From CAYTUI01 sp964441335 (lineage in GTDB: Bacteria > Patescibacteriota > Patescibacteriia > UBA1558 > 2-01-FULL-52-15): a stretch of 23,599 nucleotides of DNA. The position numbers and the translations under genes were made by a program. The stretch spans positions 1 through 23,599 of the forward strand of contig CAYTUI010000018.1 in assembly GCA_964441335.1 (NCBI GenBank), in the 5' to 3' direction. Numbering within the stretch: position 1 is the first letter of the stretch; every line of letters starts with the position of its first letter. Positions 5,779-14,622 of this stretch are shown here, piece after piece. The notes under the pieces were generated by a model, which was not told where the DNA came from, ran no database searches, and worked only from the letters and a program-made list of their open reading frames with translations.

Positions 5779-6717
5779 ATGAAAGTTTTAATTACCGGAG
5801 CCGCTGGGTTTATTGGCTCACACCTATTTGAAAAACTTAAAAAGGAAGGGCATGAGGTTGTTGGTTTGGATAACTTTCAGCATTCTTCGGGTCATCCGAT
5901 TGTCAAAGAGGTGAAATACGGCGACGTACGGTATTACCAGGATATTGAACCTCATGTTAAATGGGCGGACGCGGTTTATCATTTGGCCGCGCAGATTCAC
6001 GTTGACAAATCTATTACCAATCCGCAGGAGACCATTGATATTAATGTGATTGGCACTCTAAATGTCTTAGAGGCGGTGACCAAACATAAGAAAAAAATGG
6101 TCTTTGCTTCCAGTTCGGAAGTCTACGGCACGGCTCAAAGCGAAATGATAGACGAGTCACATCCTTTGGATTGTCAGTCGCCCTATGCCGCTTCCAAAGT
6201 AGCCGGCGATAGATTATGTAAAGCATATTTTGATACTTACGGCACGCAAGTGGCCATACTTAGGAATTTTAATACCTTTGGAAAATATCAGGCTGACGAT
6301 TCTTACGGCGGAGTTATTGCCATTTTCACCAGAAAAGCTTTACTGGGACAGCCGTTGGAAGTTTACGGATCGGGTGAGCAGGAAAGAGACTACATGATTA
6401 TTGACGACGCTCTTAAGGGTTATGAAATGTGTATTGAGAAAGAGCTATGGGGCAGACCGATTAATTTTGGCACCGGCCGAACCGTGAAGATTAATGACTT
6501 AGCTAGCATGATTAAGGAAATATCTCAATCCAAGTCAGAAATTATTCATGTCGGAAAAAGACCCGGGGAAGTAATGAAATTGAAAGCTGATACAAAACTG
6601 GCCGAGTCTTTGGGCTTTGTGCCCCAGACAAACTTGAGCGAAAATCTCCAAGATTACATTGACTGGTATAAAACAAAACTGGCCAATGGCACGCAGAACT
6701 CCCACAACCTAGTTTAA
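5779..6717 (+). CDS. NAD(P)-dependent sugar epimerase/dehydratase (extended SDR)
   Basis: A 312-residue protein of the UDP-glucose 4-epimerase / dTDP-glucose dehydratase superfamily, acting on nucleotide sugars in the cytoplasm for surface polysaccharide synthesis. The N-terminus has the Rossmann motif TGAAGFIGSH (Gly7, Gly10, Gly13), then the DNF acidic residue, the HLAA segment and an SSSEVYG segment. Tyr136 and Lys140 (YAASK) form the catalytic pair. Length fits the family. The exact substrate cannot be told from sequence. There is no Shine-Dalgarno (GCTAACATAATG), as in most non-array genes here; the 140 bases upstream hold no convincing gene. Confidence 0.9.
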   Translation: MKVLITGAAGFIGSHLFEKLKKEGHEVVGLDNFQHSSGHPIVKEVKYGDVRYYQDIEPHVKWADAVYHLAAQIHVDKSITNPQETIDINVIGTLNVLEAVTKHKKKMVFASSSEVYGTAQSEMIDESHPLDCQSPYAASKVAGDRLCKAYFDTYGTQVAILRNFNTFGKYQADDSYGGVIAIFTRKALLGQPLEVYGSGEQERDYMIIDDALKGYEMCIEKELWGRPINFGTGRTVKINDLASMIKEISQSKSEIIHVGKRPGEVMKLKADTKLAESLGFVPQTNLSENLQDYIDWYKTKLANGTQNSHNLV

Positions 6718-6734
6718 GTTATTCTCGCCTCTGA

Positions 6735-6763
6735 TAACAATAAACCCTGGTTTATGTTATAAT
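6735..6763 (+). promoter_or_regulatory. Promoter with extended -10 upstream of the prepilin gene
   Basis: TGTTATAAT gives a perfect -10 (TATAAT, 6758-6763) with an extended TGn. The -35 is weak (TAACAA at 6735-6740, 17-bp spacer). Predicted start is near 6770, about 20 nt before the GTG at 6792. The same TGTTATAAT occurs in the promoter at 13285. Confidence 0.65.
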
Positions 6764-6791
6764 ATCTATGCGTAAATAATTATATTTACTC

Positions 6792-7304
6792 GTGGCTATT
6801 TATAACAAATCAGGTTTTTCTGTTACGGAATTTATTATTGCGGTGGCTGTGATGGGAATACTCGCGGCCATTTTGATTGTTCTTTTGAAACCTAGTATTC
6901 GGGTCGGCGAAGGACTGGACGCGCAAAGGCGACAGGATTTGCAGACAATCGCCAAGGCTTTGGAATATTACGCGGCCGATCACAATGGGAATTTACCCTC
7001 GTTTTTTTCCAGTTCAACAGTCGGAGTCGGTCAGAAGTCCCCGATTTGTAGCACTGCCGGAACAAAATCTTGCGGCGATCAGACTCGAGCTTGCATCGTT
7101 GTAAATTCGCCCGATTTTATTGGAGTCTATTTGGCAAGTTTACCGATTGATCCTGATAAAACCGATGCCACGGATTCTGGCTATTTCTTAACCAGAACTG
7201 ACGAAAATACTTTAGCATTAGGCGTGTGTAAGCCTTATGACAGCCGGGGAGTAATGTTTAATTCGACCCTGGCTTTACCTAATTATATTTCGGTACCAAA
7301 TTAG
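6792..7304 (+). CDS. Type IV prepilin-like protein
   Basis: A 170-residue protein with a class III signal peptide: short basic leader, cleavage after Gly8 (SG|FSVTEF), Glu at mature position +5 (Glu13) and a hydrophobic helix of about 21 residues (FIIAVAVMGILAAILIVLLK). After processing by PilD it would join a type IV pilus or pseudopilus. The region after the helix (RRQDLQTIAKALEYYAADHNG) and a later LPIDP motif are typical of CPR pilins; four cysteines may form loops. The start is GTG with no Shine-Dalgarno but a good promoter just upstream. No pilus assembly genes lie nearby. Confidence 0.85.
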   Translation: MAIYNKSGFSVTEFIIAVAVMGILAAILIVLLKPSIRVGEGLDAQRRQDLQTIAKALEYYAADHNGNLPSFFSSSTVGVGQKSPICSTAGTKSCGDQTRACIVVNSPDFIGVYLASLPIDPDKTDATDSGYFLTRTDENTLALGVCKPYDSRGVMFNSTLALPNYISVPN

Positions 7305-7327
7305 ACGTTGCTAGTATTAAAATTTTC

Positions 7328-7711
7328 ATGACTAAAAATAGAAATATCGTAATTTCTGCCGCCAAGTATTTAGCCCTGGATTTAGTGGGTGATATTTTGT
7401 ATTTTCCGTTATGGTGGTATTCAGCCGGACTGAAAATGATTATCAAAGATCTTTATTCTAATGCCAAACAAACCGGTAATAATTTAGCCTTGCCTTTATT
7501 GCTGTCCAATATTTTTAAACCGATGTTCGGGCAGTATGACAGAACCGGCTGGATCATAAGTTTTTTTGTCAGATTGATAATTTTAATTTTTAGATCAATA
7601 TTTTTTATCGCCAAGGCGTTGGTGTTAGTGGTTTTGTTAATTATTTGGCTGGTATTTCCTATTATAGCGGTCGTTAGATTAAAGGACATTTTGATGAATA
7701 TTTATGGATAA
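7328..7711 (+). CDS. Conserved-looking membrane protein upstream of the Clp-like ATPase
   Basis: A 127-residue protein with an amphipathic N-terminal half, an FGQYDRTGWIISFFVR segment in the middle and two hydrophobic stretches at about residues 75-92 and 95-118. It overlaps the Clp-like ATPase gene by 8 bases (7704-7711), so the two are almost certainly cotranscribed and may act together at the membrane. I do not recognise a named family. No Shine-Dalgarno. Confidence 0.75.
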   Translation: MTKNRNIVISAAKYLALDLVGDILYFPLWWYSAGLKMIIKDLYSNAKQTGNNLALPLLLSNIFKPMFGQYDRTGWIISFFVRLIILIFRSIFFIAKALVLVVLLIIWLVFPIIAVVRLKDILMNIYG

Positions 7712-10430
7712 GGGTATTAAACCATTAGAGTTGCAAATTTGTCAGGTGTGTAATGGCAGTGGCAGGAACAAAGGTTTGTCTTGCAAGGAATGCCACGGCG
7801 CCGGCGAGTTTTGTTATTTTAAAGACAACTATCTGTTTTGGCGCTGGGATTTTGGGTACCTACATATTTTGTTGAGAAGAATTAAATCCACTGTTGCCGC
7901 AACAATCAATATTTTTTTAGTTCTATTGTTATTCGTGAATTTATTTTTAGTTTATCGGATTGGAGACAGTGTTGATTTTTCTCACACGCTCTGGCCGCTG
8001 ACGATGATATATTCTTTCAACTATTTGGTTAGCTGGTTTTGGATATTAATATTCTTTAATCTTTATCTAATTTATCGTCTGATGACTGAATCGGGCGATA
8101 ATAAGTATATAGAATTTGGCAAATATAAAAAACATATCAGCGGTAAGAGTATTAACGTGGCGGAGTATTTGTCCAAAGATGTGATGAAAGCTCTTGATAG
8201 CGCTTGGTTGGTGGCTGAAAAAAATAAGCAGCCTCCGTTACGGGCGTTGCATCTGATCGTCAAGTTAATGGATAACCGTGATGTAATGTTGCTGTTTGCC
8301 AGAATGGGTGTGGGCATTGCCGGCATTAAGGAAATTTTTGTCAAACAGGTCATCAGATTATTGCCGGAGAAAAGTAATTTACCGATTAGTCAGGAACTTT
8401 ATGAAATTCTAGTCAAATCTTATATCTCGGCGGTCAATAAGAATCACAGAAAAATTCTGATGACTGATGTCCTACAAGCTATTACTGACACAGACTTGCA
8501 GTTGCAGGAGGTATTGGCTGATTACGGTATTGAATCAAGTTCGGTCGGTAATGTGATTGCTTGGATTGAATTTCAAAATCAGTTGTATAGCCGTTATAAA
8601 AAATATCGTGCCTCTTTTATTTATAAACCTAAAGGCCCGATTAACAGAGCTTATACCGCTACTGCCACTCCAATTCTGGATCGTTTTGGCACTGATATGA
8701 CGCAGTTGGCGCGGCGTGGCGCTTTGCCATTATCTATTGGTCGGGATAAAGAGCTGGAGCAGATTTATACCATTATTGAAAGTGGTAATACCAGTGTCTT
8801 ATTAATCGGGGAGCAGGGTGTCGGCAAGACCAGTATTATTGAAAGTTTAGCCTATCGTATGGCGGCCGAGGACGTGCCCGAAGTGTTCCATGATAAAAGA
8901 TTGGTCAGTTTGTCTATTCCATTTTTGGTGGCCGGCGCATCGGAGACCGGTGAATTGCAGGAGAGATTGTTGATGATTACTCAAGAAGTAATCCGTTCGG
9001 GCAATATTATTTTATATATTGAGGACATTCATAATCTTGTCGGTGTGGGGGCTAAAGGAACGGAAAATGTGGATTTGTCAGATGTTTTGGCTATGCAGAT
9101 TAAAGATCCTAGGGTCATAGTTGTCGCCTCTACTGATGCCACTAATTATAATAAATTTATTGAGGGCAGTAGTTTGAGCGCCGATTTGGTCACCATGAAA
9201 ATTGCCGAGCCGGAAAGAGATGAGGCAATTCAAATATTGGAAGCTAATGCCGGCTATTTAGAAGCTCAACATAATATTTTCTTTACCTACGGAGCTTTGG
9301 CTAAAGCTGTTGATTTGGCTGACAGATATTTGCATGATCAGTTTTTGCCGGCTAAGGCAGTTGTTTTGATGGAGGAAGTCGCGGCTACTGTTGCCGCCAA
9401 AGGATCTGAACAAGGCAAAAAAAATAAAACTACCCAATTGGTGGTGGCTGAAGACGTGGCCGCCGTGGTGTCGCGCAAGACCAATATACCTTTGTCGCAG
9501 ATTACGGTGGCTGAATCTACTAGACTGCTAAATTTGGAAGAGACTATTCATCAGAGAATTGTCGGACAAGCAGAGGCTGTACAATTGGTAGTAACGGCTT
9601 TACAGCGGGCGCGGACAGAATTAAGAGACCAAAAGAAGCCAATCGTCAATTTGTTATTTTTAGGACCGACCGGAGTCGGAAAAACGGAATTGTCTAAAGC
9701 TGTGGCTGAAAGTTATTTTGGCGATGAGGAAAAAATGATCAGGCTGGATATGAGCGAATACCAAAATCCTAATTCGGTGGCCAGGCTGATTGGTGTGCCC
9801 GGTTCGGGGCAGGGCGGTTTATTAACTGAACAGGTTCGGGCTAATCCTTTCGCGCTGTTACTGCTTGATGAAATGGAAAAAGCTCATTCGGATATTTTAA
9901 ATATTTTCTTGCAGGTGATGGAAGACGGACGTTTAACTGACGCCTTAGGCAGAACAATTGATTTTACCAATGTTATTTTGATTGCCACTTCCAACGCGGC
10001 CAGTCAGTTCATTCAGGAGCAAGTAGCTAAGAAAGTTGATATAAGGCAGATTAAAGAGGAGCTGATTAAAGACAAGTTGAAAGAATTTTTTTCTCCGGAA
10101 TTTCTGAATCGTTTTGACGGTATTATTGTTTTCAAACCTTTGACAGAAGAAGAGATTTACCAGATAGCCGGTTTGTTGCTGAAAAAAGCGGCCAAGAGAT
10201 TGGAAATTAAGGGTATTCATTTAACCGTTGATCCCGAGGCGCAGGCCGAGCTGGCGCAGGCCGGTTTTGATCCTGTTTTTGGAGCCAGACCTTTAAGGCG
10301 GGTTATCCAGGATAGGGTGGATAATGCTTTGGCGCAATATTTGCTAAAAGGCGCCATTGGCCGCCGCGATACTGTCATTTTGAAAAAGGGCGGGGTCATT
10401 GAGGTTGACAAAGCGAAGAAGCTCTATTAG
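7704..10430 (+). CDS. Membrane-anchored ClpA/ClpC-like double AAA+ ATPase with zinc finger
   Basis: A 908-residue protein. Order: DnaJ-type zinc motif (CQVCNGSG and CKECHGAG, Cys13-Cys30); two membrane segments (about 63-84 and 95-125); Clp-N-like repeats (150-290); AAA+ D1 (Walker A GEQGVGKT at 369-376); AAA+ D2 (Walker A GPTGVGKT at 654-661, Walker B LLLLDE ending Glu723, sensor-1 Asn764, Arg803, sensor-2 GARPLRR at 860). The ClpB middle domain is absent and no IGF/VGF ClpP-docking tripeptide is seen. D1 has IED instead of IDE (440-441), no ERRF arginine finger (SADLV instead) and no KYRG pore loop (SETG). D2 has PGSGQGG in place of the GYVG pore loop. It is probably a membrane-tethered remodeller with only D2 hydrolysing ATP; the partner is unknown. 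Confidence 0.9.
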   Translation: MDKGIKPLELQICQVCNGSGRNKGLSCKECHGAGEFCYFKDNYLFWRWDFGYLHILLRRIKSTVAATINIFLVLLLFVNLFLVYRIGDSVDFSHTLWPLTMIYSFNYLVSWFWILIFFNLYLIYRLMTESGDNKYIEFGKYKKHISGKSINVAEYLSKDVMKALDSAWLVAEKNKQPPLRALHLIVKLMDNRDVMLLFARMGVGIAGIKEIFVKQVIRLLPEKSNLPISQELYEILVKSYISAVNKNHRKILMTDVLQAITDTDLQLQEVLADYGIESSSVGNVIAWIEFQNQLYSRYKKYRASFIYKPKGPINRAYTATATPILDRFGTDMTQLARRGALPLSIGRDKELEQIYTIIESGNTSVLLIGEQGVGKTSIIESLAYRMAAEDVPEVFHDKRLVSLSIPFLVAGASETGELQERLLMITQEVIRSGNIILYIEDIHNLVGVGAKGTENVDLSDVLAMQIKDPRVIVVASTDATNYNKFIEGSSLSADLVTMKIAEPERDEAIQILEANAGYLEAQHNIFFTYGALAKAVDLADRYLHDQFLPAKAVVLMEEVAATVAAKGSEQGKKNKTTQLVVAEDVAAVVSRKTNIPLSQITVAESTRLLNLEETIHQRIVGQAEAVQLVVTALQRARTELRDQKKPIVNLLFLGPTGVGKTELSKAVAESYFGDEEKMIRLDMSEYQNPNSVARLIGVPGSGQGGLLTEQVRANPFALLLLDEMEKAHSDILNIFLQVMEDGRLTDALGRTIDFTNVILIATSNAASQFIQEQVAKKVDIRQIKEELIKDKLKEFFSPEFLNRFDGIIVFKPLTEEEIYQIAGLLLKKAAKRLEIKGIHLTVDPEAQAELAQAGFDPVFGARPLRRVIQDRVDNALAQYLLKGAIGRRDTVILKKGGVIEVDKAKKLY

Positions 10431-10537
10431 CTTGTAGATAGTAGCTTGTAGCCTGTAGCCGAGCCTAAACTACAAGCCACTGGCCACCAGCTACCGGCTT
10501 CGCATCTCTTATTTGGAACATTAACTTTACAAAATAC
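10431..10537. repeat. Intergenic inverted repeat before glyS
   Basis: Low-complexity repeat GTAGCTTGTAGCCTGTAGC on the left, with CTACAAGCC and CCAGCTAC on the right, forming an imperfect stem (GCTTGTAG pairs with CTACAAGC). There is no T-run, so it is not a typical terminator. It resembles dispersed low-complexity repeats. The remaining sequence to the glyS ATG shows no Shine-Dalgarno. Confidence 0.5.
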
Positions 10538-11890
10538 ATGCGTAAAATTGAACAGATAGTCAATCTAGCCAAGCGACGTGGTTATATATTTCCTTCGGCC
10601 GAGATTTACGGCGGCCTGGGATCTACTTATGATTACGGTCCTTTGGGCGTGGAGTTGAAGAATAATTTGAAAAAGCTGTGGTGGGATAATATGGTTTCAC
10701 GACCTGATGTTGTAGGTTTGGATTCGGCTATTTTAACTCCGGAGATTGTTTGGCAGGCGTCAGGGCATTTAGAGAGTTTTACCGACCCCTTGGTTGATTG
10801 TAAAAAATGTAAGAATCGTTACCGAGTTGATCATTTGGAAGAGGAGTCAGGTAAGAAGATTAAAGATTTAAAATGTCCGAATTGTGGTGGTGAGTTGACA
10901 GAGCCACGTAATTTTAATTTGCTGATGAAAACTGAACTGGGAGCAGTGGCCGGACAGAAACAAGAAGCATATTTACGAGGTGAGACTTGTCAGGGTATTT
11001 ACATGAATTTTAAAAATGTCCTGGACAGTATGCGTTTGAAATTGCCTTTTGGTATTGCGCAAATCGGAAAAAGTTTCCGCAACGAAATTACCACCAAGAA
11101 TTTTACTTTCCGTATGAGAGAGTTTGAGCAGATGGAAATGCAATATTTTATTAATCCTGCTGACAGTAAAAAAGTTTTTGCTTTTTGGCAGGCCGAGAGA
11201 ATGAAATGGTATCAGGATCTGGGCATTAGCAAAGATAATCTAAGATTCAGAATTCATGCCGACGATGAGCGGGCTCATTACGCTAAACAAGCGATTGACA
11301 TTGAATACAAATTTGAATTTACTGATGACAGTGATGGTTTTAAAGAAATGGAAGGGATCCACGATCGGGGAGACTGGGATTTGTCCAGGCATCAGCAGTT
11401 CAGTAAAACTAAGCTGGCCGTTAAGGATGATAGCAACGTTGAATTTATTCCTAATATTATTGAGGCTTCCGGAGGTGTTGATAGAGCGACACTAGCGTTT
11501 TTGATTGAAGCTTATCAGGAAGTTCAGGGCGGCCGATCGACAACCACAGAGGCAATTAAAGAAGCAGAAGTCGTTTTGCGTCTGGATAAACGTTTGTCGC
11601 CGATAAAAATTGCCATCTTACCGTTGTCCAAAAAACCAGAATTGCAGGCAGTAACGCAGAAAATTGTTGATTCTCTGCGTTTGAAGTATCGTGTTCAGTA
11701 TGATGACACCGGTTCTATCGGTAAGAGATACCGTAGGCAGGATGAGATTGGTACACCATATTGCTTAACCATTGATTTTGATTCCTTGGAAGATAAAAAG
11801 GTTACAGTGCGCGACAGGGATACTATGGAACAGGATAGAGTCGGCGTTGATCAGTTGGATAAATATTTCTCGGAAAAATTTAATTGCTAG
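10538..11890 (+). CDS. glyS: Glycyl-tRNA synthetase, single-chain dimeric type
   Basis: A 450-residue class II synthetase that charges tRNA-Gly. The start (KRRGYIFPSAEIYGGLGSTYDYGPLG) is diagnostic of the alpha2 eukaryote/archaea-like GlyRS also found in many bacteria. A zinc-binding insert has Cys88/Cys91 and Cys113/Cys116. Motif 2 is FRNEITTKNFTFRMREFEQ, motif 3 lies around SGGVDRATLAF, and the C-terminal anticodon-binding domain begins near IKIAILPLSKK. Length is normal. No Shine-Dalgarno precedes the ATG. The next gene starts right at its end, suggesting cotranscription. Confidence 0.96.
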   Translation: MRKIEQIVNLAKRRGYIFPSAEIYGGLGSTYDYGPLGVELKNNLKKLWWDNMVSRPDVVGLDSAILTPEIVWQASGHLESFTDPLVDCKKCKNRYRVDHLEEESGKKIKDLKCPNCGGELTEPRNFNLLMKTELGAVAGQKQEAYLRGETCQGIYMNFKNVLDSMRLKLPFGIAQIGKSFRNEITTKNFTFRMREFEQMEMQYFINPADSKKVFAFWQAERMKWYQDLGISKDNLRFRIHADDERAHYAKQAIDIEYKFEFTDDSDGFKEMEGIHDRGDWDLSRHQQFSKTKLAVKDDSNVEFIPNIIEASGGVDRATLAFLIEAYQEVQGGRSTTTEAIKEAEVVLRLDKRLSPIKIAILPLSKKPELQAVTQKIVDSLRLKYRVQYDDTGSIGKRYRRQDEIGTPYCLTIDFDSLEDKKVTVRDRDTMEQDRVGVDQLDKYFSEKFNC

Positions 11891-11892
11891 AA

Positions 11893-12354
11893 ATGAACGG
11901 TCTGCAAAAATTGCAAATAGTTGCCACCATTGCTGTCACTGGTTTTTTATTGTGGCGATTTGGGGGTCTGGCGACTGGTCTATCATTTCTGCCGATGTTA
12001 CTTTTTTTGTTGGTATTTTTCTATATCGCCAAGTCATCGAAAAAAAATTGGGAGGGGATTAAAAAAACTGTGGCTACTACCTTTAAGGAACAGGCGCAAA
12101 ATAGTCAACCGACCGCTGGAAATAGGAACGATATATCAAAGATTTTGTCCTTTTTGAGTGCCACGCCGCAAGCTGATCAAATCATGAAAGTTATTACAGG
12201 CCATAATGCGCCTCAAGATAAGACGGTTATGACAGTCATGCCACGACCTTCAATAGTGTATGATAAGCAAACAATTTCTTGGAGGATTTTAGGAACCATC
12301 ATTTTTATTGTGATCATGTTGTTGACTTTTTTGATTAGCGCTTTCGGTAATTAA
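11893..12354 (+). CDS. Hypothetical membrane protein downstream of glyS
   Basis: A 153-residue protein from ATG 11893; an in-frame TTG at 11884 overlapping glyS would add three residues but has no Shine-Dalgarno. Two membrane segments occupy about residues 9-45; a polar middle part contains ISKILSFLSATPQADQIMKVI; a third membrane segment lies at the C-terminus (IIFIVIMLLTFLISAF). Not recognised. It is the last gene before the intrinsic terminator at 12370. Confidence 0.75.
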   Translation: MNGLQKLQIVATIAVTGFLLWRFGGLATGLSFLPMLLFLLVFFYIAKSSKKNWEGIKKTVATTFKEQAQNSQPTAGNRNDISKILSFLSATPQADQIMKVITGHNAPQDKTVMTVMPRPSIVYDKQTISWRILGTIIFIVIMLLTFLISAFGN

Positions 12355-12369
12355 ATTTTGAGTAACAGG

Positions 12370-12415
12370 GACGAATTTTCCGCACAGCCGCGGGAATACT
12401 AATTCGTCTTTTTTT
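12370..12415 (+). terminator. Intrinsic terminator
   Basis: The outer stem GACGAATT (12370-12377) pairs with AATTCGTC (12401-12408), with an inner GC-rich stem TTCCGC/GCGGGAA, followed by seven Ts. It ends the glyS unit and separates it from the RAYT gene. Confidence 0.82.
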
Positions 12416-12421
12416 ATTTGT

Positions 12422-12955
12422 ATGAATAATAATTGGCAGCAGTATAAAAAAATTAACAGGCTACAGAATTATGATTATAGCCAGCCGGGTTTATATTTTG
12501 TGACGATTTGCACGAAGAATGGCGTGCATCATTTTGGGCATGTTAATAATGGAGTGATGTGTCTAAATGAAAGCGGTTCTATTGTCATGCGCCAATGGCA
12601 ATGGCTGGCGGAACAATATCCTTACGTAATATTAGATGAATTTGTGGTAATGCCGAACCATGTTCACGGGGTTATTATAATTGATAACCAATCTGATAAC
12701 ATGCGGTGTACCCGCAGGTCTAGACCTGCGGGTACGGAGGCGTCGCAGAAAAATTTATCGTTATCAAATATTATTGGCGCTTTTAAAACAACTTCATCGA
12801 AATTAATCCATCAATATGGTTCGGCAGAATTTAGGTGGCACAGATCATTTTACGATCACGTTATTAGAAATTACGGATCATTAGAGCGTATTCGTTGGTA
12901 TATTAGCCACAATCCAGAATTATGGAAGAAAGATAAATATAAAATTAATCATTAA
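12422..12955 (+). CDS. REP-associated tyrosine transposase (RAYT, Y1/HUH family)
   Basis: A 177-residue single-strand DNA transposase of the IS200/IS605-like Y1 superfamily that acts on palindromic REP elements. Seen: GLYFVTICTKNG near the start, the HUH metal motif in VMPNHVHGVIII, and the C-terminal RSFYDHVIRNYGSLERIRWYISHNPELW signature. An in-frame insertion (about residues 96-108) is encoded by a perfect 28-bp palindrome. RAYTs are normally single-copy and kept with their REP substrates. It starts right after the terminator; no Shine-Dalgarno. No flanking inverted repeats of a complete IS are seen. Confidence 0.92.
   Translation: MNNNWQQYKKINRLQNYDYSQPGLYFVTICTKNGVHHFGHVNNGVMCLNESGSIVMRQWQWLAEQYPYVILDEFVVMPNHVHGVIIIDNQSDNMRCTRRSRPAGTEASQKNLSLSNIIGAFKTTSSKLIHQYGSAEFRWHRSFYDHVIRNYGSLERIRWYISHNPELWKKDKYKINH
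12708..12735. repeat. Perfect 28-bp palindrome inside the RAYT gene
   Basis: GTACCCGCAGGTCT followed by its exact reverse complement. In frame, it reads as RSRPAG flanked by basic and polar residues. It is the likely REP-type substrate of this transposase family and is similar in design to the palindrome at 912-933 in tgt (ACCCGC/GCGGGT cores). Confidence 0.9.
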
Positions 12956-12964
12956 AAAAATAAT

Positions 12965-13273
12965 ATGGAAATTAAATGGTATCACAAATTTTTGTTGAGA
13001 TTTTGGCCGTCAGCAGGAATTAAGTATTTGGCAATCAAACAGGGTAATAAGAATAGAATTTTTGAAAAATTACATAACTGTTTGGTAACGGTCGAACGTG
13101 TTGATTTTTTTCCTTTTTTATCCAACGAAAGAGGTTTTATGATCATTTTGGATAATGAAACATCGCTGTGGTTTTTTCAAGACGGTGATCATTTTGTCTA
13201 TGATGGATTTGAAATTGGGAAATATAACGATGGTGAGGTGACAGTTTTGGATAAACTACGTGCATCAGATTAA
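12965..13273 (+). CDS. Hypothetical protein, 102 residues
   Basis: A soluble-looking protein with an aromatic-rich basic N-terminus (MEIKWYHKFLLRFWPSAG) and a beta-rich, acidic remainder (GFMIILDNETSLWFFQDGDHF). Not recognised. It begins 9 bases after the RAYT stop and ends 11 bases before the -35 of the next promoter, so it may travel or be transcribed with the RAYT. No Shine-Dalgarno. Confidence 0.6.
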   Translation: MEIKWYHKFLLRFWPSAGIKYLAIKQGNKNRIFEKLHNCLVTVERVDFFPFLSNERGFMIILDNETSLWFFQDGDHFVYDGFEIGKYNDGEVTVLDKLRASD

Positions 13274-13284
13274 TTTAACTCATA

Positions 13285-13314
13285 TTGTCAATCTCTCCGT
13301 TTTTCTGTTATAAT
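13285..13314 (+). promoter_or_regulatory. Sigma-70-type promoter of the M16-to-rmuC operon
   Basis: -35 TTGTCA (13285-13290), 18-bp spacer, extended -10 TGTTATAAT with TATAAT at 13309-13314. Predicted transcript start near 13321, giving a leader of about 23 nt without Shine-Dalgarno. Confidence 0.82.
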
Positions 13315-13343
13315 TTCACTAGTTTAGTATTAAATGATAGCTA

Positions 13344-14612
13344 ATGTTTAAGAAAATTGTCCGGTCAGACGGCAGTACAGTAATTCTGGCTCCCAAACAG
13401 GATACCAAGGCTATTACTTTTCAGGTTCTCTATAAAGTCGGTTCCAGACAGGAAGCCAAAAAAATCAACGGCGCTTCCCATTTTGTGGAACACCTGATGT
13501 TTAAGGGTACTAAAAAAAGACCGAATACCAGTGTAATCTCCCGCGAGCTGGACAGTATTGGCGCTGAATACAACGCTTTTACCTGGAAAGACCGTACCGG
13601 TTATTATATTAGGGCCGACGCTTCACATCTGGAAAAAGCTATTGATGTGTTGTCAGATATGCTAAGGCACTCTAAATTTGATCCTAAAGAGGTGGAAAAA
13701 GAAAGAGGAGTAATTGTTGAGGAGATCAATATGTATGAAGATAATCCTATGATGCATATTGATGATTTGTATGAAGAATTAGTTTACAAAGGAACGATCA
13801 TGGGTAGAAATATTGCTGGACCGCGGGAAGTAATCCGCACTGTCAGCCGCGATGACTTGTATAATTACAAAAGGAAATTTTATTATCCCGGCAATATGGT
13901 TTTGGGTGTGGCCGGTCATTTTGAAGAAGTCAGGGTGTTGAAATTGCTGAATAAATATTTTCCGGTGGATAAAAAAGTTTCCAGCCGGGTTACTATTGAT
14001 AAACTGAAGCTGAAGCAACAACAGCCCAGGATTAAGATTCATTATCAGGAGGTGGAACAGTTGCAGATTGGCTTGGTTTTTCCGGGTTTGGCGTTGGGCC
14101 ATAAAGATCTGGCGACTTTAACAGTCTTGGCCAACATCTTGGGTGGTAATATGAGTTCCAGATTGTTCATCAATGTCCGAGAGCGCAAAGGTTTGTGTTA
14201 TTTTATCAGAGCGGCGGCCGAGAGCTATGAAGATGTCGGAAACTTTGTTGTCAGAGCCGGTTTGGATAAATCACGGATTGAGCCGGCTTTAGAACTGATC
14301 AAACATGAGTTAAATCGATTAAAGACTTCGCTAGTAACCAGTGAAGAATTAAAGAGATCTAAAGATAATATCAAGGGCGGTACTATTCTCCGAATGGAGG
14401 ACAGTAGCGATTATTTAGGATATCTACAGACGCAAGAATTGTTACAGAATAAGATTGAGTCTTTGGACACTAAACTGGGTAGAATTATGGCCGTCACTCG
14501 AGCCGATGTCCAACGGGTGGCTAAAAATATTATTCGTTGGAAGCAAAGTAATCTGGCAATGATCGGACCGTTTAAATCATCGTCAAAATTTTTAAAGATT
14601 TTAAAATCGTAA
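13344..14612 (+). CDS. M16 family zinc metallopeptidase
   Basis: A 422-residue pitrilysin/processing-peptidase-like protein. The inverted zinc motif HFVEH (His46, Glu49, His50) and the third ligand in VIVEEIN (Glu126/127) are present, so this is an active-type M16 rather than an inactive partner. The C-terminal half carries the usual SSRLFINVRERKGLCYFIRA segment. The length equals the family's two-domain unit (about 420). No signal peptide is seen. It is the first gene after a strong promoter; AI-2E permease and metG follow within 10 bases each. The substrate is not predictable. Confidence 0.92.
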   Translation: MFKKIVRSDGSTVILAPKQDTKAITFQVLYKVGSRQEAKKINGASHFVEHLMFKGTKKRPNTSVISRELDSIGAEYNAFTWKDRTGYYIRADASHLEKAIDVLSDMLRHSKFDPKEVEKERGVIVEEINMYEDNPMMHIDDLYEELVYKGTIMGRNIAGPREVIRTVSRDDLYNYKRKFYYPGNMVLGVAGHFEEVRVLKLLNKYFPVDKKVSSRVTIDKLKLKQQQPRIKIHYQEVEQLQIGLVFPGLALGHKDLATLTVLANILGGNMSSRLFINVRERKGLCYFIRAAAESYEDVGNFVVRAGLDKSRIEPALELIKHELNRLKTSLVTSEELKRSKDNIKGGTILRMEDSSDYLGYLQTQELLQNKIESLDTKLGRIMAVTRADVQRVAKNIIRWKQSNLAMIGPFKSSSKFLKILKS

Positions 14613-14622
14613 AACAAAATAT

